NCBI RefSeq assembly: GCF_002343915.1
Contig: NZ_NETK01000001.1
Location: 9,634,001 to 9,698,000 of the forward strand
Direction: 5' to 3'
Length of the DNA: 64,000 nt
DNA from: Nannocystis exedens
Lineage (GTDB): Bacteria; Myxococcota_A; Polyangia; Nannocystales; Nannocystaceae
This document shows positions 27,666 to 38,071 of the stretch, in pieces; the stretch's first letter is position 1, and every line of letters begins with the position of its first letter. Made by a program: the position numbers and the translations under genes. The notes under the pieces are model-generated. The model was not told where the DNA came from, ran no database searches, and worked only from the letters and a program-made list of their open reading frames with translations.

Positions 27666-28439
27666 CGGGGCGGCGGCGCGCAGGCGGGCGCGGACCTCGG
27701 CGGCGATCGCCGCGAACTCGGGGCTGCCGACCAGGGCGGCCCGGCGCGGGCGCGGCAGAGCGACGGCGATGTCGGCGACGACCCGGCCGGGGCGGCCGGA
27801 CAGGACGACGACGCGGTCGCCGAGCAAGACGGCCTCGGCGACGCTGTGGGTGACGGCCAGGGCGGTGAAGCGGTCGCGCTCCCACAGGCGCAGCAGCTCG
27901 TCGTTGAGCCGCTCGCGGGTGAGCTCGTCGAGGGCGCCGAACGGCTCGTCGAGGAGCAGCAGCTCGGGTCGGGTGACGAGCGCGCGGGCCAGCGAGGCCC
28001 GCATCTTCATGCCGCCGGACAGGGCGGCCGGGGCGGCGGCGGCGAACTCCGACAGACCGACGAGCGCGAGGGCGGCGTCGGCGGCGGCGTTCTGCTCGGC
28101 GAGGGGGACGCGCGCCAGCTCGAGCGGGAGCCGCACGTTTTGGTGCAGGCTGCGCCACGGGAGCAAGGTCGGATCCTGAAACACGAAGGCGACGGCGCGG
28201 CGGGCCCGGGCCCGCGCGGGCGCCTCGCCGGCGACGGTGAGCCCGCCCTCGCTGGGCGGCGCGAGGCCGGCGGCGACGCGCAGGAGGGTCGACTTGCCGC
28301 AGCCGGAAGGGCCGATGAGGGCGAGCAGCTCGCCGCGGCGGACGACGAGGTCGAGGCCGCTCAGAGCCTGCACGCCGCCCGGGAAGCGCACGCCGAGGCC
28401 GCGAGCCTCGAGGTGCGGGGCGGGGGCCGGATCGGTCAC
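27633..28439 (-). CDS. ABC transporter ATP-binding protein, SsuB/TauB-like
   Basis: The 268-residue protein has Walker A GPSGCGKST, Q-loop VFQDPTLLPW, signature LSGGMKMRASLARAL, Walker B LLLLDEPFGALD and H-loop VTHSVAEAVLLGDRV. It energises import by the adjacent permease. GTG start at 28439. The C-terminal residues (DPSDLLART) are encoded by an intruding 14-bp repeat array and are probably not conserved. It follows the GNAT gene closely and may share its transcript. Confidence 0.93.
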   Translation of the reverse strand: MTDPAPAPHLEARGLGVRFPGGVQALSGLDLVVRRGELLALIGPSGCGKSTLLRVAAGLAPPSEGGLTVAGEAPARARARRAVAFVFQDPTLLPWRSLHQNVRLPLELARVPLAEQNAAADAALALVGLSEFAAAAPAALSGGMKMRASLARALVTRPELLLLDEPFGALDELTRERLNDELLRLWERDRFTALAVTHSVAEAVLLGDRVVVLSGRPGRVVADIAVALPRPRRAALVGSPEFAAIAAEVRARLRAAAPPDPSDLLART

Positions 28440-28449
28440 GCGTGGGACG

Positions 28450-29346
28450 CTAACACAGCGGCCGGCGGCGCGTCGCGGGGCCGGCGCGACGACTCCGAGC
28501 TGCGCTGCGGGCAGCCGGAGCGGCGCAGGCTCGCCCGCGCCCGCGGGCGGCCGGCGGCGCGCTAGGCCTTGCGGGGGCGCGTGCGGCGGGCGCGGGCGGG
28601 CTTGGCCGGGGCGCGGGAGCCGGCTCGGGCGCGGCCTCGGGCTCGGCTGCCTCTTCGGGCATGTCCTCGAGGTCAGGTGCTTCCGGACCTGTCGCCTGGG
28701 ACATGTCCTCAGCGTCCTCCTCGGCCTCGGCCTCGGCCTCGGCTTCGGGCTGGGCCGGTTCGAGGCCGCTGCTGCGGAGGGTGCGGGGCGGCAGCAGCTC
28801 GGGCTCGCTGACGACCTTCTTGGCCAGGAAGATGGCGGCGTCGATCTGCGAGAAGCTGCGGGCGCGGTAGAACTGGAGCGCGCGCTTGTTGTTGGCGGCG
28901 ACCTCGAGCACGAGGTGGGTGCAGCCGCGCACGCGGGCGAGGTGCTCGAGCTGCTCGATGACGAAGCTGCCGATCCCGCGGCCCTGGAAGTCGGGGTGGA
29001 TGGCGATCTCTTCGACGAACAGCGGGCGCATGTCGCGGCTCTCGAAGTAGCGCTCGTTGATCCAATTGTCGGAGCCGATGACCTCGTAGGCGCACTCGGC
29101 GTAGCCGACGATCACGGGGGCGTCGCCCTCGTGGATCTCGAACAGCAGCTGCTCGATGCCCTCCTCCTCGTAGATCTCGAGGAAGCGGGTCTTGGTGCGG
29201 GGGCGCTGGTACTCGACGGTCTCGCGGTTGACCGAGCGGAACACGCGCTTGAGGAACTCCCACACCTTGTTGAGGTCGCGGCGGTGGATCCGGCGGACAC
29301 GGATGGTCGGCTCCGTGACGGCGGGCGCAGGCTTGCGGGAGGCCAC
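28450..29346 (-). CDS. GNAT-family N-acetyltransferase with long low-complexity tail
   Basis: The GNAT domain spans about residues 14-180, with acetyl-CoA motif A in IAIHPDFQGRGIGSFVIEQL and motif B around NNKRALQFYRARSF. An acidic repeat (EAEAEAEAEEDAED) and a Pro/Ala/Arg-rich tail follow. The tail is odd: in this frame it runs on to 28450, while a frame shifted within the GC-rich segment ends APAKPARARRTRPRKA at a stop near 28562, which looks more natural. Five units of the 14-bp repeat (28646-28702) lie in the tail coding region (EDMPEEAAEP). GTG start at 29346. Substrate unknown; protein or small-molecule acetylation both possible. Confidence 0.82.
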   Translation of the reverse strand: MASRKPAPAVTEPTIRVRRIHRRDLNKVWEFLKRVFRSVNRETVEYQRPRTKTRFLEIYEEEGIEQLLFEIHEGDAPVIVGYAECAYEVIGSDNWINERYFESRDMRPLFVEEIAIHPDFQGRGIGSFVIEQLEHLARVRGCTHLVLEVAANNKRALQFYRARSFSQIDAAIFLAKKVVSEPELLPPRTLRSSGLEPAQPEAEAEAEAEEDAEDMSQATGPEAPDLEDMPEEAAEPEAAPEPAPAPRPSPPAPAARAPARPSAPPAARGRGRACAAPAARSAARSRRAGPATRRRPLC

Positions 29347-29421
29347 GCCCGAAGTCTAGCACCGGCCGGGGGGCGCTCGTCCGCCTTGCGGGCACGCGGA
29401 TGCGCGTGGCATGCTCGGCCG

Positions 29422-31242
29422 ATGCGTCCCCGCGCCGCCGCGTCCGCTGCCGAGCCTGCGCGCCGGCGTGGTCCACGTCGCAGCGCGGGCCTGCGCCGGC
29501 TCGGGCTCGGGTGCGTGGCCGTCGCGCTCGCTTGCGGGCCGGGCGAGCAGAAGCCGCAGAAGGCCGAGGCGAACCCGAACATGCCCGACCGCGTGCACGC
29601 GCCTGCGCCCGCGCCGCGCCGGCCGGAAATCACCGACTGCCCCGAGGCGCTGCGCGAGCCGGAGCAGGTCGACCGGGTGATCGGCTCGGCCTGCAAGGCG
29701 GTGACGGTCCACCCGGGCTACCGCATCGAGAACGGCTCGCTGACGATCGAGGCCGGCGTCACGCTGCAGTTCATGCCCGGCGCCGAGCTGGCGGTCGGCT
29801 TCGAGCGCCCGGCCGCGCTCCACGTGCGCGGCACGCCCGAGTCGCCGGTCCGCTTCACGGCGGCGGGCGAGCAGGCCAAGCCGGGGGCGTGGAAGGGGAT
29901 CGCGCTGTACGACCACGCCGACGGCTCGGAGATCGCCGGGCTCGTGCTCGAGTACGCCGGCACCGACCTGCGCGGGGCGATCTACGTGCAGGCGACCGAC
30001 GTCAAGATCGACCGCTCGACGGTGCGCGACAGCCAGAACGTGGCGGTCCACGTCACGTCCAAGGGCCACCTCAGCAGCTTCAAGGGCAACCGGCTCGAGC
30101 GCGTGAGCTCGCCGGCGCTGCTGCTGCCGGCCCGCTCGGCGGGGTCGGTGACGCCCGACAACACGTTCCCGCCCGACTCGGTGATCCACGTGCTCGGCGG
30201 GATGATCCGCGAGCGCGCCCGCTGGGACGTGCCGAAGGTGCCGTTCGTGATCGGCGGGGTGATCGAGATCGAGGGCCCCGACGACAAGCACGAGGCGTTG
30301 CTCGAGCTGGCTCCGGGGACAGTCCTCAAGTTCGACGACGACGCCTACTTCACCGTCGGCTACGACCACCCGGCGGCGCTGATCGCCGAGGCGGCCGGCA
30401 AGGAGCCGATCGTGCTGACGTCGGCGACGCGGCAGACGGCGCACGCGTGGCGCGGGGTCAACCTGTACCGCTCGGCCACCGCGAGCTTCAGCAACGTGGT
30501 GTTCGAGTACGGCGGCCAGCGCTCCGACCGCGGGGTGGTGTACGCGAACAACGAGGCGCGCCTCAGCGTGAAGGGCTGCACGTTCCACGACAACGGCGGC
30601 GGGGTGACGCTGCAGGGCGCGAACGTCCGCCTCGGCGAGTTCCGCGACAACACGTTCGAGCGCTCGCACCCGGCCTTCGACGTGAGCCCGCAGCTCTACG
30701 GGATGATCCCGCCCGAGAACAAGCTCGACGCCGAGACGACGGTGCAAGTCGAGGGCGGCGAGATCGGCAAGGACGCGGTCTGGCACGACTTCGGGGTGCC
30801 GATCGAGGTCAAGCGCCCGGTCTCGGTCGACGGCGAGGCGACGCTGACGATCCGCGCGGGGGCGAAGCTCCGCGTCCACGACGGCTTCTCGCTCGGGGTC
30901 GGCGAGTACGGCGGCGGCAGCCTGCGCGTCGAGGGCACGGCGGACAAGCCGGTGCAGATCTTCGGCGTCACCGACCGCCGCGGCACCTGGGACGCGATCC
31001 GCCTGTACGAGAAGGCCCGCGGCAACGTGTTCGAGCACGTCCAGCTGCGCAACGCCGGCGGCGAGGGGGCGATCAACGTCGCCATCGGGGTCGACGCGGT
31101 GGTCCGCGACGTGTCCTGCGTGCGCTGCTTCAGCCCGACGCTGACGTGGGCCTGCGGCTCGCGCGTGACGTCCGAGCGGGTCGCGGGCGGCGCGGAGACG
31201 CCGGCGGCCACGCTGCCGCCGTTCGGCTGCGACCCGGCGTAG
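29422..31242 (+). CDS. Right-handed parallel beta-helix lipoprotein
   Basis: The 606-residue protein has an Arg-rich N-terminus, a hydrophobic segment ending ALACGP (lipobox-like) and a linker with AEANPN. The rest shows repeated short strands and turns typical of a parallel beta-helix, for example LTIEAGVTLQFMPGAELAVG, then LELAPGTVLKFDDDAYFTVG, then LTIRAGAKLRVHDGFSLGVG: three large repeats of about 180 residues each starting with a related segment. Surface or outer-membrane-associated; function unknown. ATG 29422 lies 75 bp from the divergent GNAT gene, so the promoters are close together. Confidence 0.85.
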   Translation: MRPRAAASAAEPARRRGPRRSAGLRRLGLGCVAVALACGPGEQKPQKAEANPNMPDRVHAPAPAPRRPEITDCPEALREPEQVDRVIGSACKAVTVHPGYRIENGSLTIEAGVTLQFMPGAELAVGFERPAALHVRGTPESPVRFTAAGEQAKPGAWKGIALYDHADGSEIAGLVLEYAGTDLRGAIYVQATDVKIDRSTVRDSQNVAVHVTSKGHLSSFKGNRLERVSSPALLLPARSAGSVTPDNTFPPDSVIHVLGGMIRERARWDVPKVPFVIGGVIEIEGPDDKHEALLELAPGTVLKFDDDAYFTVGYDHPAALIAEAAGKEPIVLTSATRQTAHAWRGVNLYRSATASFSNVVFEYGGQRSDRGVVYANNEARLSVKGCTFHDNGGGVTLQGANVRLGEFRDNTFERSHPAFDVSPQLYGMIPPENKLDAETTVQVEGGEIGKDAVWHDFGVPIEVKRPVSVDGEATLTIRAGAKLRVHDGFSLGVGEYGGGSLRVEGTADKPVQIFGVTDRRGTWDAIRLYEKARGNVFEHVQLRNAGGEGAINVAIGVDAVVRDVSCVRCFSPTLTWACGSRVTSERVAGGAETPAATLPPFGCDPA

Positions 31243-31542
31243 GGGGCCCGCCGCGCGCGTGGGGGGCTTTCCCGGCGATCGCGGGTCGCAACGCGCTGCT
31301 GCCAGGCCCTGCGATGGTCACGAAGGGCCTGGCGCGTCAGGCTAATTCAACAAGAGGTGATATTTCATCCATTGTGGCGGGTATTGAACCTTAGAAGTAC
31401 ATATGTGATCCATTGTTGGCTGCGATGGGCGGGCGCGCGTGGCCGGCAGGCGCGGCGTCAGCGCTCGGCAGGGCATGTCGCATCCGACATGTCGCCGAAA
31501 ACATGTTCTTTGAGGCATGCTCCGAAGAGCATGTTCTCTCGT
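31243..31542. repeat. Convergent intergenic region: AT-rich island plus 14-bp CATG array
   Basis: 31341-31425 is strikingly AT-rich for this genome and contains an imperfect direct repeat (ATCCATTGTGGC at 31367, ATCCATTGTTGGC at 31408). CATG then begins at 31474, 31488, 31502, 31516, 31530 and 31544, exactly 14 bp apart. The last unit contains the stop codon of the kinase gene (31543-31545). No gene is seen; no classical terminator with a T-run was found. Confidence 0.85.
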
Positions 31543-34299
31543 TCATGGCTTCGCCGGCGGCTTGGCCCGGGGCACCCCGCGGACCAGGAGGCGCTCGCTG
31601 GCGGCGAGCTGGCGGGCGAAGCTGGCGCCGGCGCTGCGGTAGAACGCGAGCGCGGCGCCGAGGTGCGGGCGGGCGGCGGCGACGGCCGGCGGCGTGGCGG
31701 ACAGCATCGCCTCGGCGAGGGTGCGGTGGGCGCGAGCGAGGCGCGGGGCCCAGTGCGGGTCGTCGGCGGCGAGGACGGTGAGCTCGGCGACGGCGGCGGC
31801 CAGCGGCACGCGGGCCTCGAGCGGCCGGCCGCGCACGAGCAAGTTCTGGCCGAGGACGAGGCGCAGCTCGGCGATCTCCTCGCTCGACCAGGTGGCGTCC
31901 GGCATGCGCCCGAGCGTGGCCTGGAGGTGCTCGACGGCGGTGTTGTCGTCGACCGGGCCGGCGAGGCCGCGGTAGCCGGCGAGGAGGGTGGCCTCGGGGC
32001 CGAACAGCCGCGTGCCCGACATCTCCGACAGCTCGGCGGCGGCGCGGAAGACCGAGGCGGCGTCGTCGTCGTCGCCGATCTCGGTGGCGGCGCGGCCGAG
32101 GTGGAACAGGCACCGCGTGCGCCGCACGAGGTCGTCGGGCAAGAACCGCTCGAGGGCGACGCAGCCGGTCTGGAGGATCGTCCACGCCTCGCCCGGCTCG
32201 GCGAGCTGGGCGGCGGTGATCCGCGCCTCGATGGTGGCCGGGTGGACGACGCCGAGCTCGGCGTCGAAGATCTCGAGCGCGCGCGCGAGGAGGTCGTCGC
32301 GCGCGGCGCCCGGCTCGGTGACGGCGGCGAGGTTGAGCAGGGTGTAGCCGACGTCGCGGTGGCCGGCCGACAGCGCGGCCTGGCGCACGCTCAGGGCCTC
32401 GGTGAAGTAGCGCCGCGCCTCGGCCGCGTTGCGCTGGGCGAGGTGGGCGACGCCGAGGTTGTGCAGCACGAGGCCGCGCAGAGCCTCGGGGGCCGCGCCG
32501 CGCGAGGCGAGGGCGAGGGCGAGGGGCTCGTCGGCGAGGGCGCGGCCGACCATCTCGGGGCGCCGACTGGCGGCGACGATCCGCAAGGCCACGGCCTCGG
32601 CCGCGATCGCGTCGCCGCGCGACTCGATGCCGCTGCGCATGGCCCGGGTCAGCCACTCGAGCTCCTGCCCGGTCTCCTCGGAGGTGTTGAGCGAGAGCCG
32701 CCCGCGCAGCAGCGCGACCTCGGCCCGCAGCGGGGCGTAGCCGATCTGCTCGGCGGCGGCCTCGATGTCGGCAGCCTCGTCGACGGCGTCGTGGATCCGC
32801 CCGAGCTTGGCCAGCGCCTCGGCCCGCGCCATGTGGTTGCGCAGGTCGGCGACGCGCTCGCCCAGCTCGGCGTCGTCGGGCGCCGGCGGCTCGGCCTTGA
32901 GGAAGGCGAGGTCGTGACAGGACGAGGGCGGCACGAGATCGCTGGCGGCGGCGAGCGCCCGCGGGGCCATGTCCATGTCGGCGATCGACAGCGCCTTGAC
33001 GGTCTCGTCGAAGGCGTCGCGCCGGCGGTCGAGGCAGCGGCGCTGGCGATCGAGCAGGGCCTCGGTGTAGCGGCCCTGGTGCTCGGCGAGGCAGGTGTCG
33101 CGGTGATTTTCGCCCCACGCGGCGGCGAAGCGATCGAGCTTGTCGGCGACCCGGGGCCACAGGACGGCGGCGTAGTGCGGCGCCGCGTCGCGCAGGGCGG
33201 TGGCGACGGCGTTGCGCTGGGCGGGACCCCAGACGCGGGCGATGTCGGCGTCGGCGTCGGCGCACGGCGACTCGGCGGCGGCCTCGGGCACGACGGCGAG
33301 GCCGGCGGCGCCGGCGGTGAGGGCCAGCGCCACGGCGGCGCCGACGAACCGCCAGGTCCGCCCGCGCGACGGCGCGAGCGCGCCGAGCAGCGCCTCCATC
33401 GACGGGTAGCGGTCGCGCGGCTCGGTCTTGAGGCCGCGCATGAGCGCGGCGAGCAGCCACGCGGGCACGCCGTGGTTGCGCGGCGGCGGCCGCAGGTGGC
33501 CGTTGGTGATCGCGTGCGAGAGCGCGAGGATGTCGTTGCCGGCGAACGGCGGCAGGCCGAACAGCGCCTCGTAGAGGGCGACGCAGAAGCTGAACTGATC
33601 GGAGGCGGGCTCCGCCGGGCCCCCGCGCCAGCGCTCGGGCGCGAGGTAGGCCGGCGTGCCGAGGATGTCGTCCTCGTCCTCGCCGGAGACGCGCACGCGC
33701 ATGCTCTGGCTGGCGCCTCCGCCCGAGAGCTCGAGCAGGCTCGGACGATCGGGCGTGGCCCGCACGAGCCCGAAGTCGAGGACGCAGGCGCGACCGGTGG
33801 CGTCGATCATGACGTTGCCGGGCTTGAAGTCGCGGTGCAGGAGGCCGACCTCGTGGGCCGCGGCGAGGCCCCGCGCGGCCTGGGTGAAGACGTCGTGGAT
33901 CTCGCGCCAGGTCCGCGGCCCGGCGGCCAGCCAGGCCGGCAGCGCGGCGCCGCGGATCAGCTCCATGGCGACGTAGACCTGGCCCTTGACGACCCCGGCC
34001 TCGAGCACGGTGATGACATTGGGATGGCTCACCCCGGCCATCGCCTGGGCCTCGCGCAGCAGCCGAATCTGGCCCTTCGACCCGGTGTCGGGCAGGACCT
34101 TGATGGCGACCTTGCGGTCGAGGAGCTCGTCGTAGGCGGCGTAGACGACCGCCGTTCCGCCGCCGAGGCGCTCGAGGATGGTGAACCGACCGAGCCGCGG
34201 AGGCAGGGTCGCAGGGACCGAGATCGCGACACCAGGCAGCGACTGCGTGATGTCCACCGAGATCCCCGACGCGTCCGTATCGGGAATGATGACGCTCAT
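31543..34299 (-). CDS. Ser/Thr protein kinase with transmembrane segment and TPR-type C-terminus
   Basis: The 918-residue protein has a kinase domain at about residues 38-315: LGGGTAVVYAAYD, VAIKVLP, LHRDFKPGNVM, DFGLVRA and YLAPERW. A hydrophobic helix follows (about 325-345, FVGAAVALALTAGAAGLAVV). The extracytoplasmic part has a conserved-looking Cys region, then helical repeats of TPR character to the end. This layout is common among myxobacterial kinases. The start is ATG 34299; an upstream in-frame ATG (34332) is less likely. Co-regulators are not evident; the next gene upstream is almost 1 kb away and divergent. Confidence 0.92.
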   Translation of the reverse strand: MSVIIPDTDASGISVDITQSLPGVAISVPATLPPRLGRFTILERLGGGTAVVYAAYDELLDRKVAIKVLPDTGSKGQIRLLREAQAMAGVSHPNVITVLEAGVVKGQVYVAMELIRGAALPAWLAAGPRTWREIHDVFTQAARGLAAAHEVGLLHRDFKPGNVMIDATGRACVLDFGLVRATPDRPSLLELSGGGASQSMRVRVSGEDEDDILGTPAYLAPERWRGGPAEPASDQFSFCVALYEALFGLPPFAGNDILALSHAITNGHLRPPPRNHGVPAWLLAALMRGLKTEPRDRYPSMEALLGALAPSRGRTWRFVGAAVALALTAGAAGLAVVPEAAAESPCADADADIARVWGPAQRNAVATALRDAAPHYAAVLWPRVADKLDRFAAAWGENHRDTCLAEHQGRYTEALLDRQRRCLDRRRDAFDETVKALSIADMDMAPRALAAASDLVPPSSCHDLAFLKAEPPAPDDAELGERVADLRNHMARAEALAKLGRIHDAVDEAADIEAAAEQIGYAPLRAEVALLRGRLSLNTSEETGQELEWLTRAMRSGIESRGDAIAAEAVALRIVAASRRPEMVGRALADEPLALALASRGAAPEALRGLVLHNLGVAHLAQRNAAEARRYFTEALSVRQAALSAGHRDVGYTLLNLAAVTEPGAARDDLLARALEIFDAELGVVHPATIEARITAAQLAEPGEAWTILQTGCVALERFLPDDLVRRTRCLFHLGRAATEIGDDDDAASVFRAAAELSEMSGTRLFGPEATLLAGYRGLAGPVDDNTAVEHLQATLGRMPDATWSSEEIAELRLVLGQNLLVRGRPLEARVPLAAAVAELTVLAADDPHWAPRLARAHRTLAEAMLSATPPAVAAARPHLGAALAFYRSAGASFARQLAASERLLVRGVPRAKPPAKP

Positions 34300-35266
34300 G
34301 GGACTCGTCCAGTCTTGCACCGACCCGCACACACGCCCCAGCCGCGGCGCCCCGAGGCCGATGCGGCGCGCTCAAGCGGCGACCCCGGCCGATCGCGCGT
34401 GTCCGCCCGACCGCGACGCGCAGCGGGCGCTAGCCGTAACCTGTCCCAAAGTTCTAAAAAATGCCGCGACGGCGGAACGCCGGCAGAAGCGCGCGCAAGG
34501 CGGTCAAACCGCCGTTCTGGGTGTTCCGTCGGAGGCTCGCCCGTGTGCGCCGGATCAACGATCGAGCGCTCGCCGAGGCGGCGGGGACCGGCATTCGAGA
34601 GGCCGTACTGTGCATATACGGGATCGTGGCCCGTACGAAAAACGGAGGCGGATCACGGCCGCCGCGCGGCCGCGAATGGACATTGTGCAGTGCGCCACGC
34701 ACGATCGGGCGCGGCGGTCGAGCTCGCTTCGCCGCGGGCGCGGAGGCGCGGCCGAAGCGGCCGGCAAAGCCCTGGCCGGGGTCGCCGCGGCGCCGGTCGA
34801 GGACCGCCGCCGCGAACGCGCGGCGCAGGTCGCATCGGCGTGGCCGGCGTCACGCGCCGACGAGCGAGCGGGCGGCCGCTCGTCGCGCGAGGATCGGCGC
34901 GGGCGTCGTCGGGGAAGTGATGATATGTCTCTCGGGACAGGTGGATGGCTCGCCGCGATCGCGACCGCGGCGACGGAGCCGGCGATCACGCGCGGCCCGG
35001 CGGCGACCGAAGTTCGGCGGCGGGTCGACGATCGTGGCGCGAGCGGCGAGGAATTCGCGGTCGGCGCCGGCGACGGGGCGAGCGTTCGCCGGAGCCGCGG
35101 CCGCGGGGGCGAAGTCCAGCGCCCGAGCCCGCGAGGTCGAGGCGCGAACGCGGGTCGCGACCGCGAGGACCCGCAGGCCCCGCGGGCGACGCGGGGGGCT
35201 CGTGCGAGCATTTTGGCGCGGGCCCCGGATTGCGCGCGGCGGCGGCAACGGGCACCTTCGGCCCGG
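34300..35266. other. Long intergenic region without recognisable gene
   Basis: Almost 1 kb between the divergent kinase and guanine deaminase genes. Open frames here are Arg-rich by-products of base composition. An AT-rich spot at 34440-34465 and another at 34605-34650 (with the inverted pair CCGTAC...GTACG) may hold promoters. One repeat pair of the 14-bp family is present (TATG 34924, CAGG 34938). Nothing else is supported. Confidence 0.5.
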
Positions 35267-36562
35267 ATGTCGACGATCACCGACGGCCCCGCGAAGACCC
35301 CGTCCCGCGCCCGCGTGCTGCGGGGGCGCCTCTTGTGCCCCGATCCGCGGCAGGCGAAGATCGAGCGGATCGCCGACGGGCTGCTGACGATCGGCGAGGA
35401 CGGCCGGATCGCCTCGATCGCGCCGGCGCCGGAGGATTGTCCCTTGCCGCAGTCGTACCCGGGGGCGGTGATCCTGCCGGGCTTCGTCGACGCGCACGTG
35501 CACTTCCCGCAGACGCGGGTGATCGGCAGCGCCAGCGGGCCGCTGCTCCGCTGGCTCGAGCGCACGGTGTTCCCCGAGGAGCAGCGGTTCAACAACGTGC
35601 GCTACGCGGCCGCGGTGGCGTGGGAGTTCTGCGAGGCGCTGATCCGCCAGGGCACCACGTGCGCGGCGATCTACGCCTCGAGCCACGAGGCCGCCACCGA
35701 CGTGCTGTTCCAGGAGCTGAGCCGCTGCGGGCTGCGGGCGCTGGTCGGCATGACGCTGATGGACCGCGGGGCGCCGCCGGGGCTGTTGGTCGGGGCCGAC
35801 GAGGCGATCGCCGGCTGCGAGCGGCTGATCGCGCGCTGGCACGGCCACGACGGCCGGCTCGGGTTCTGCGTCACCCCGCGGTTCGCCCTCAGCTGCACGC
35901 CGGAGCTGCTGCGCGCGGCCGGGCGGCTGGCCGAGGCGCACGGCTTACATGTCCAGACGCACCTGTCCGAAAATACCGATGAGCTGCGGCACACGGCGGC
36001 GGCGTTCCCGTCGGCGCGCGATTACCTCGGCGTGTACGAATCGCACGGGCTCAGCGGGCCGCGCTCGTTGTTCGCGCACTGCGTTCATTTGTCCGACGGC
36101 GAGTGGGATCGTTTGGCGGCGGCCGGCGGGGCGGTGGCGCATTGCCCGGACAGCAACTTCTTCCTCGGGAGCGGCTGCATGCGCCTGCGGGCGGCGACCG
36201 GGCGGAACATCCGCGTCGGGCTCGGCACCGACGTCGGCGCCGGGCGCAGCTTCTCGCTGCGTCAGGTGGTCGCCAGCGCCTACGACGCGAGCCTCATCGC
36301 GGGGGCGCCGGCGACGGCCGAGGAGCTGTTGTGGCTGGCGACCCGCGGCGGAGCTTGCGCGCTGGGGATGGCGGCCGAGCTCGGTTGCCTGCAGGCCGGC
36401 TACTCGGCCGACCTGGCGGTGATCGACGCGCCCGAGATCGCGGCCGCCGACGGGCTGTTCGACGCGCTGGCGTTCCGGCGCGACGCGGCGCCCGCCCGCG
36501 CGGTGTTCGTCCGCGGGGCGCTGCTGCGCGGGGCGGTCGCTGCCGGTCCCGAGGTGGTGTAA
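35267..36562 (+). CDS. guaD: Guanine deaminase
   Basis: Converts guanine to xanthine and ammonia with a zinc ion. The 431-residue amidohydrolase has HVH (residues 77-79, in GFVDAHVHFPQ), THLSEN (His232), FAHCVHLSD (His271) and the metal Asp in VGLGTDVGAG (Asp322). The HFPQ and LSEN context is characteristic of guanine deaminases rather than other amidohydrolases. ATG 35267; the upstream part of the open frame has no homology. An aldehyde dehydrogenase gene follows after 8 bp. With the PNP at 12.2 kb it suggests purine salvage or catabolism, though the two are far apart. Confidence 0.93.
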   Translation: MSTITDGPAKTPSRARVLRGRLLCPDPRQAKIERIADGLLTIGEDGRIASIAPAPEDCPLPQSYPGAVILPGFVDAHVHFPQTRVIGSASGPLLRWLERTVFPEEQRFNNVRYAAAVAWEFCEALIRQGTTCAAIYASSHEAATDVLFQELSRCGLRALVGMTLMDRGAPPGLLVGADEAIAGCERLIARWHGHDGRLGFCVTPRFALSCTPELLRAAGRLAEAHGLHVQTHLSENTDELRHTAAAFPSARDYLGVYESHGLSGPRSLFAHCVHLSDGEWDRLAAAGGAVAHCPDSNFFLGSGCMRLRAATGRNIRVGLGTDVGAGRSFSLRQVVASAYDASLIAGAPATAEELLWLATRGGACALGMAAELGCLQAGYSADLAVIDAPEIAAADGLFDALAFRRDAAPARAVFVRGALLRGAVAAGPEVV

Positions 36563-36570
36563 ACCGGGGC

Positions 36571-37992
<1,422 letters not shown>

Positions 37993-38004
37993 CCGACGCC
38001 GCGA

Positions 38005-38050
38005 GGTGTCCCGAAGAGCATGTCGCAGGGGACATGCTCGAAGAGACCTA
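38005..38050. repeat. 14-bp phased units after the aldehyde dehydrogenase gene
   Basis: GGTG 38005, CATG 38019, CATG 38033 and CCTA 38047 keep a 14-bp phase between the convergent 3' ends of the ALDH and SDR genes. Confidence 0.7.
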
Positions 38051-38071
38051 TCAGCGTGGTGGGGGCAGGGT

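Noticed and set aside
31357..34920. Plus-strand open frame of 1187 codons opposite the Ser/Thr kinase
   Set aside because: It is the antisense shadow of the kinase gene, which has all kinase motifs; the plus translation is low-complexity Arg/Gly/Val without any domain.
34461..35266. Plus-strand frame of about 300 codons before guanine deaminase
   Set aside because: Composition is Arg/Ala/Gly-rich with no domain, and the frame overlaps the guanine deaminase gene in another phase.
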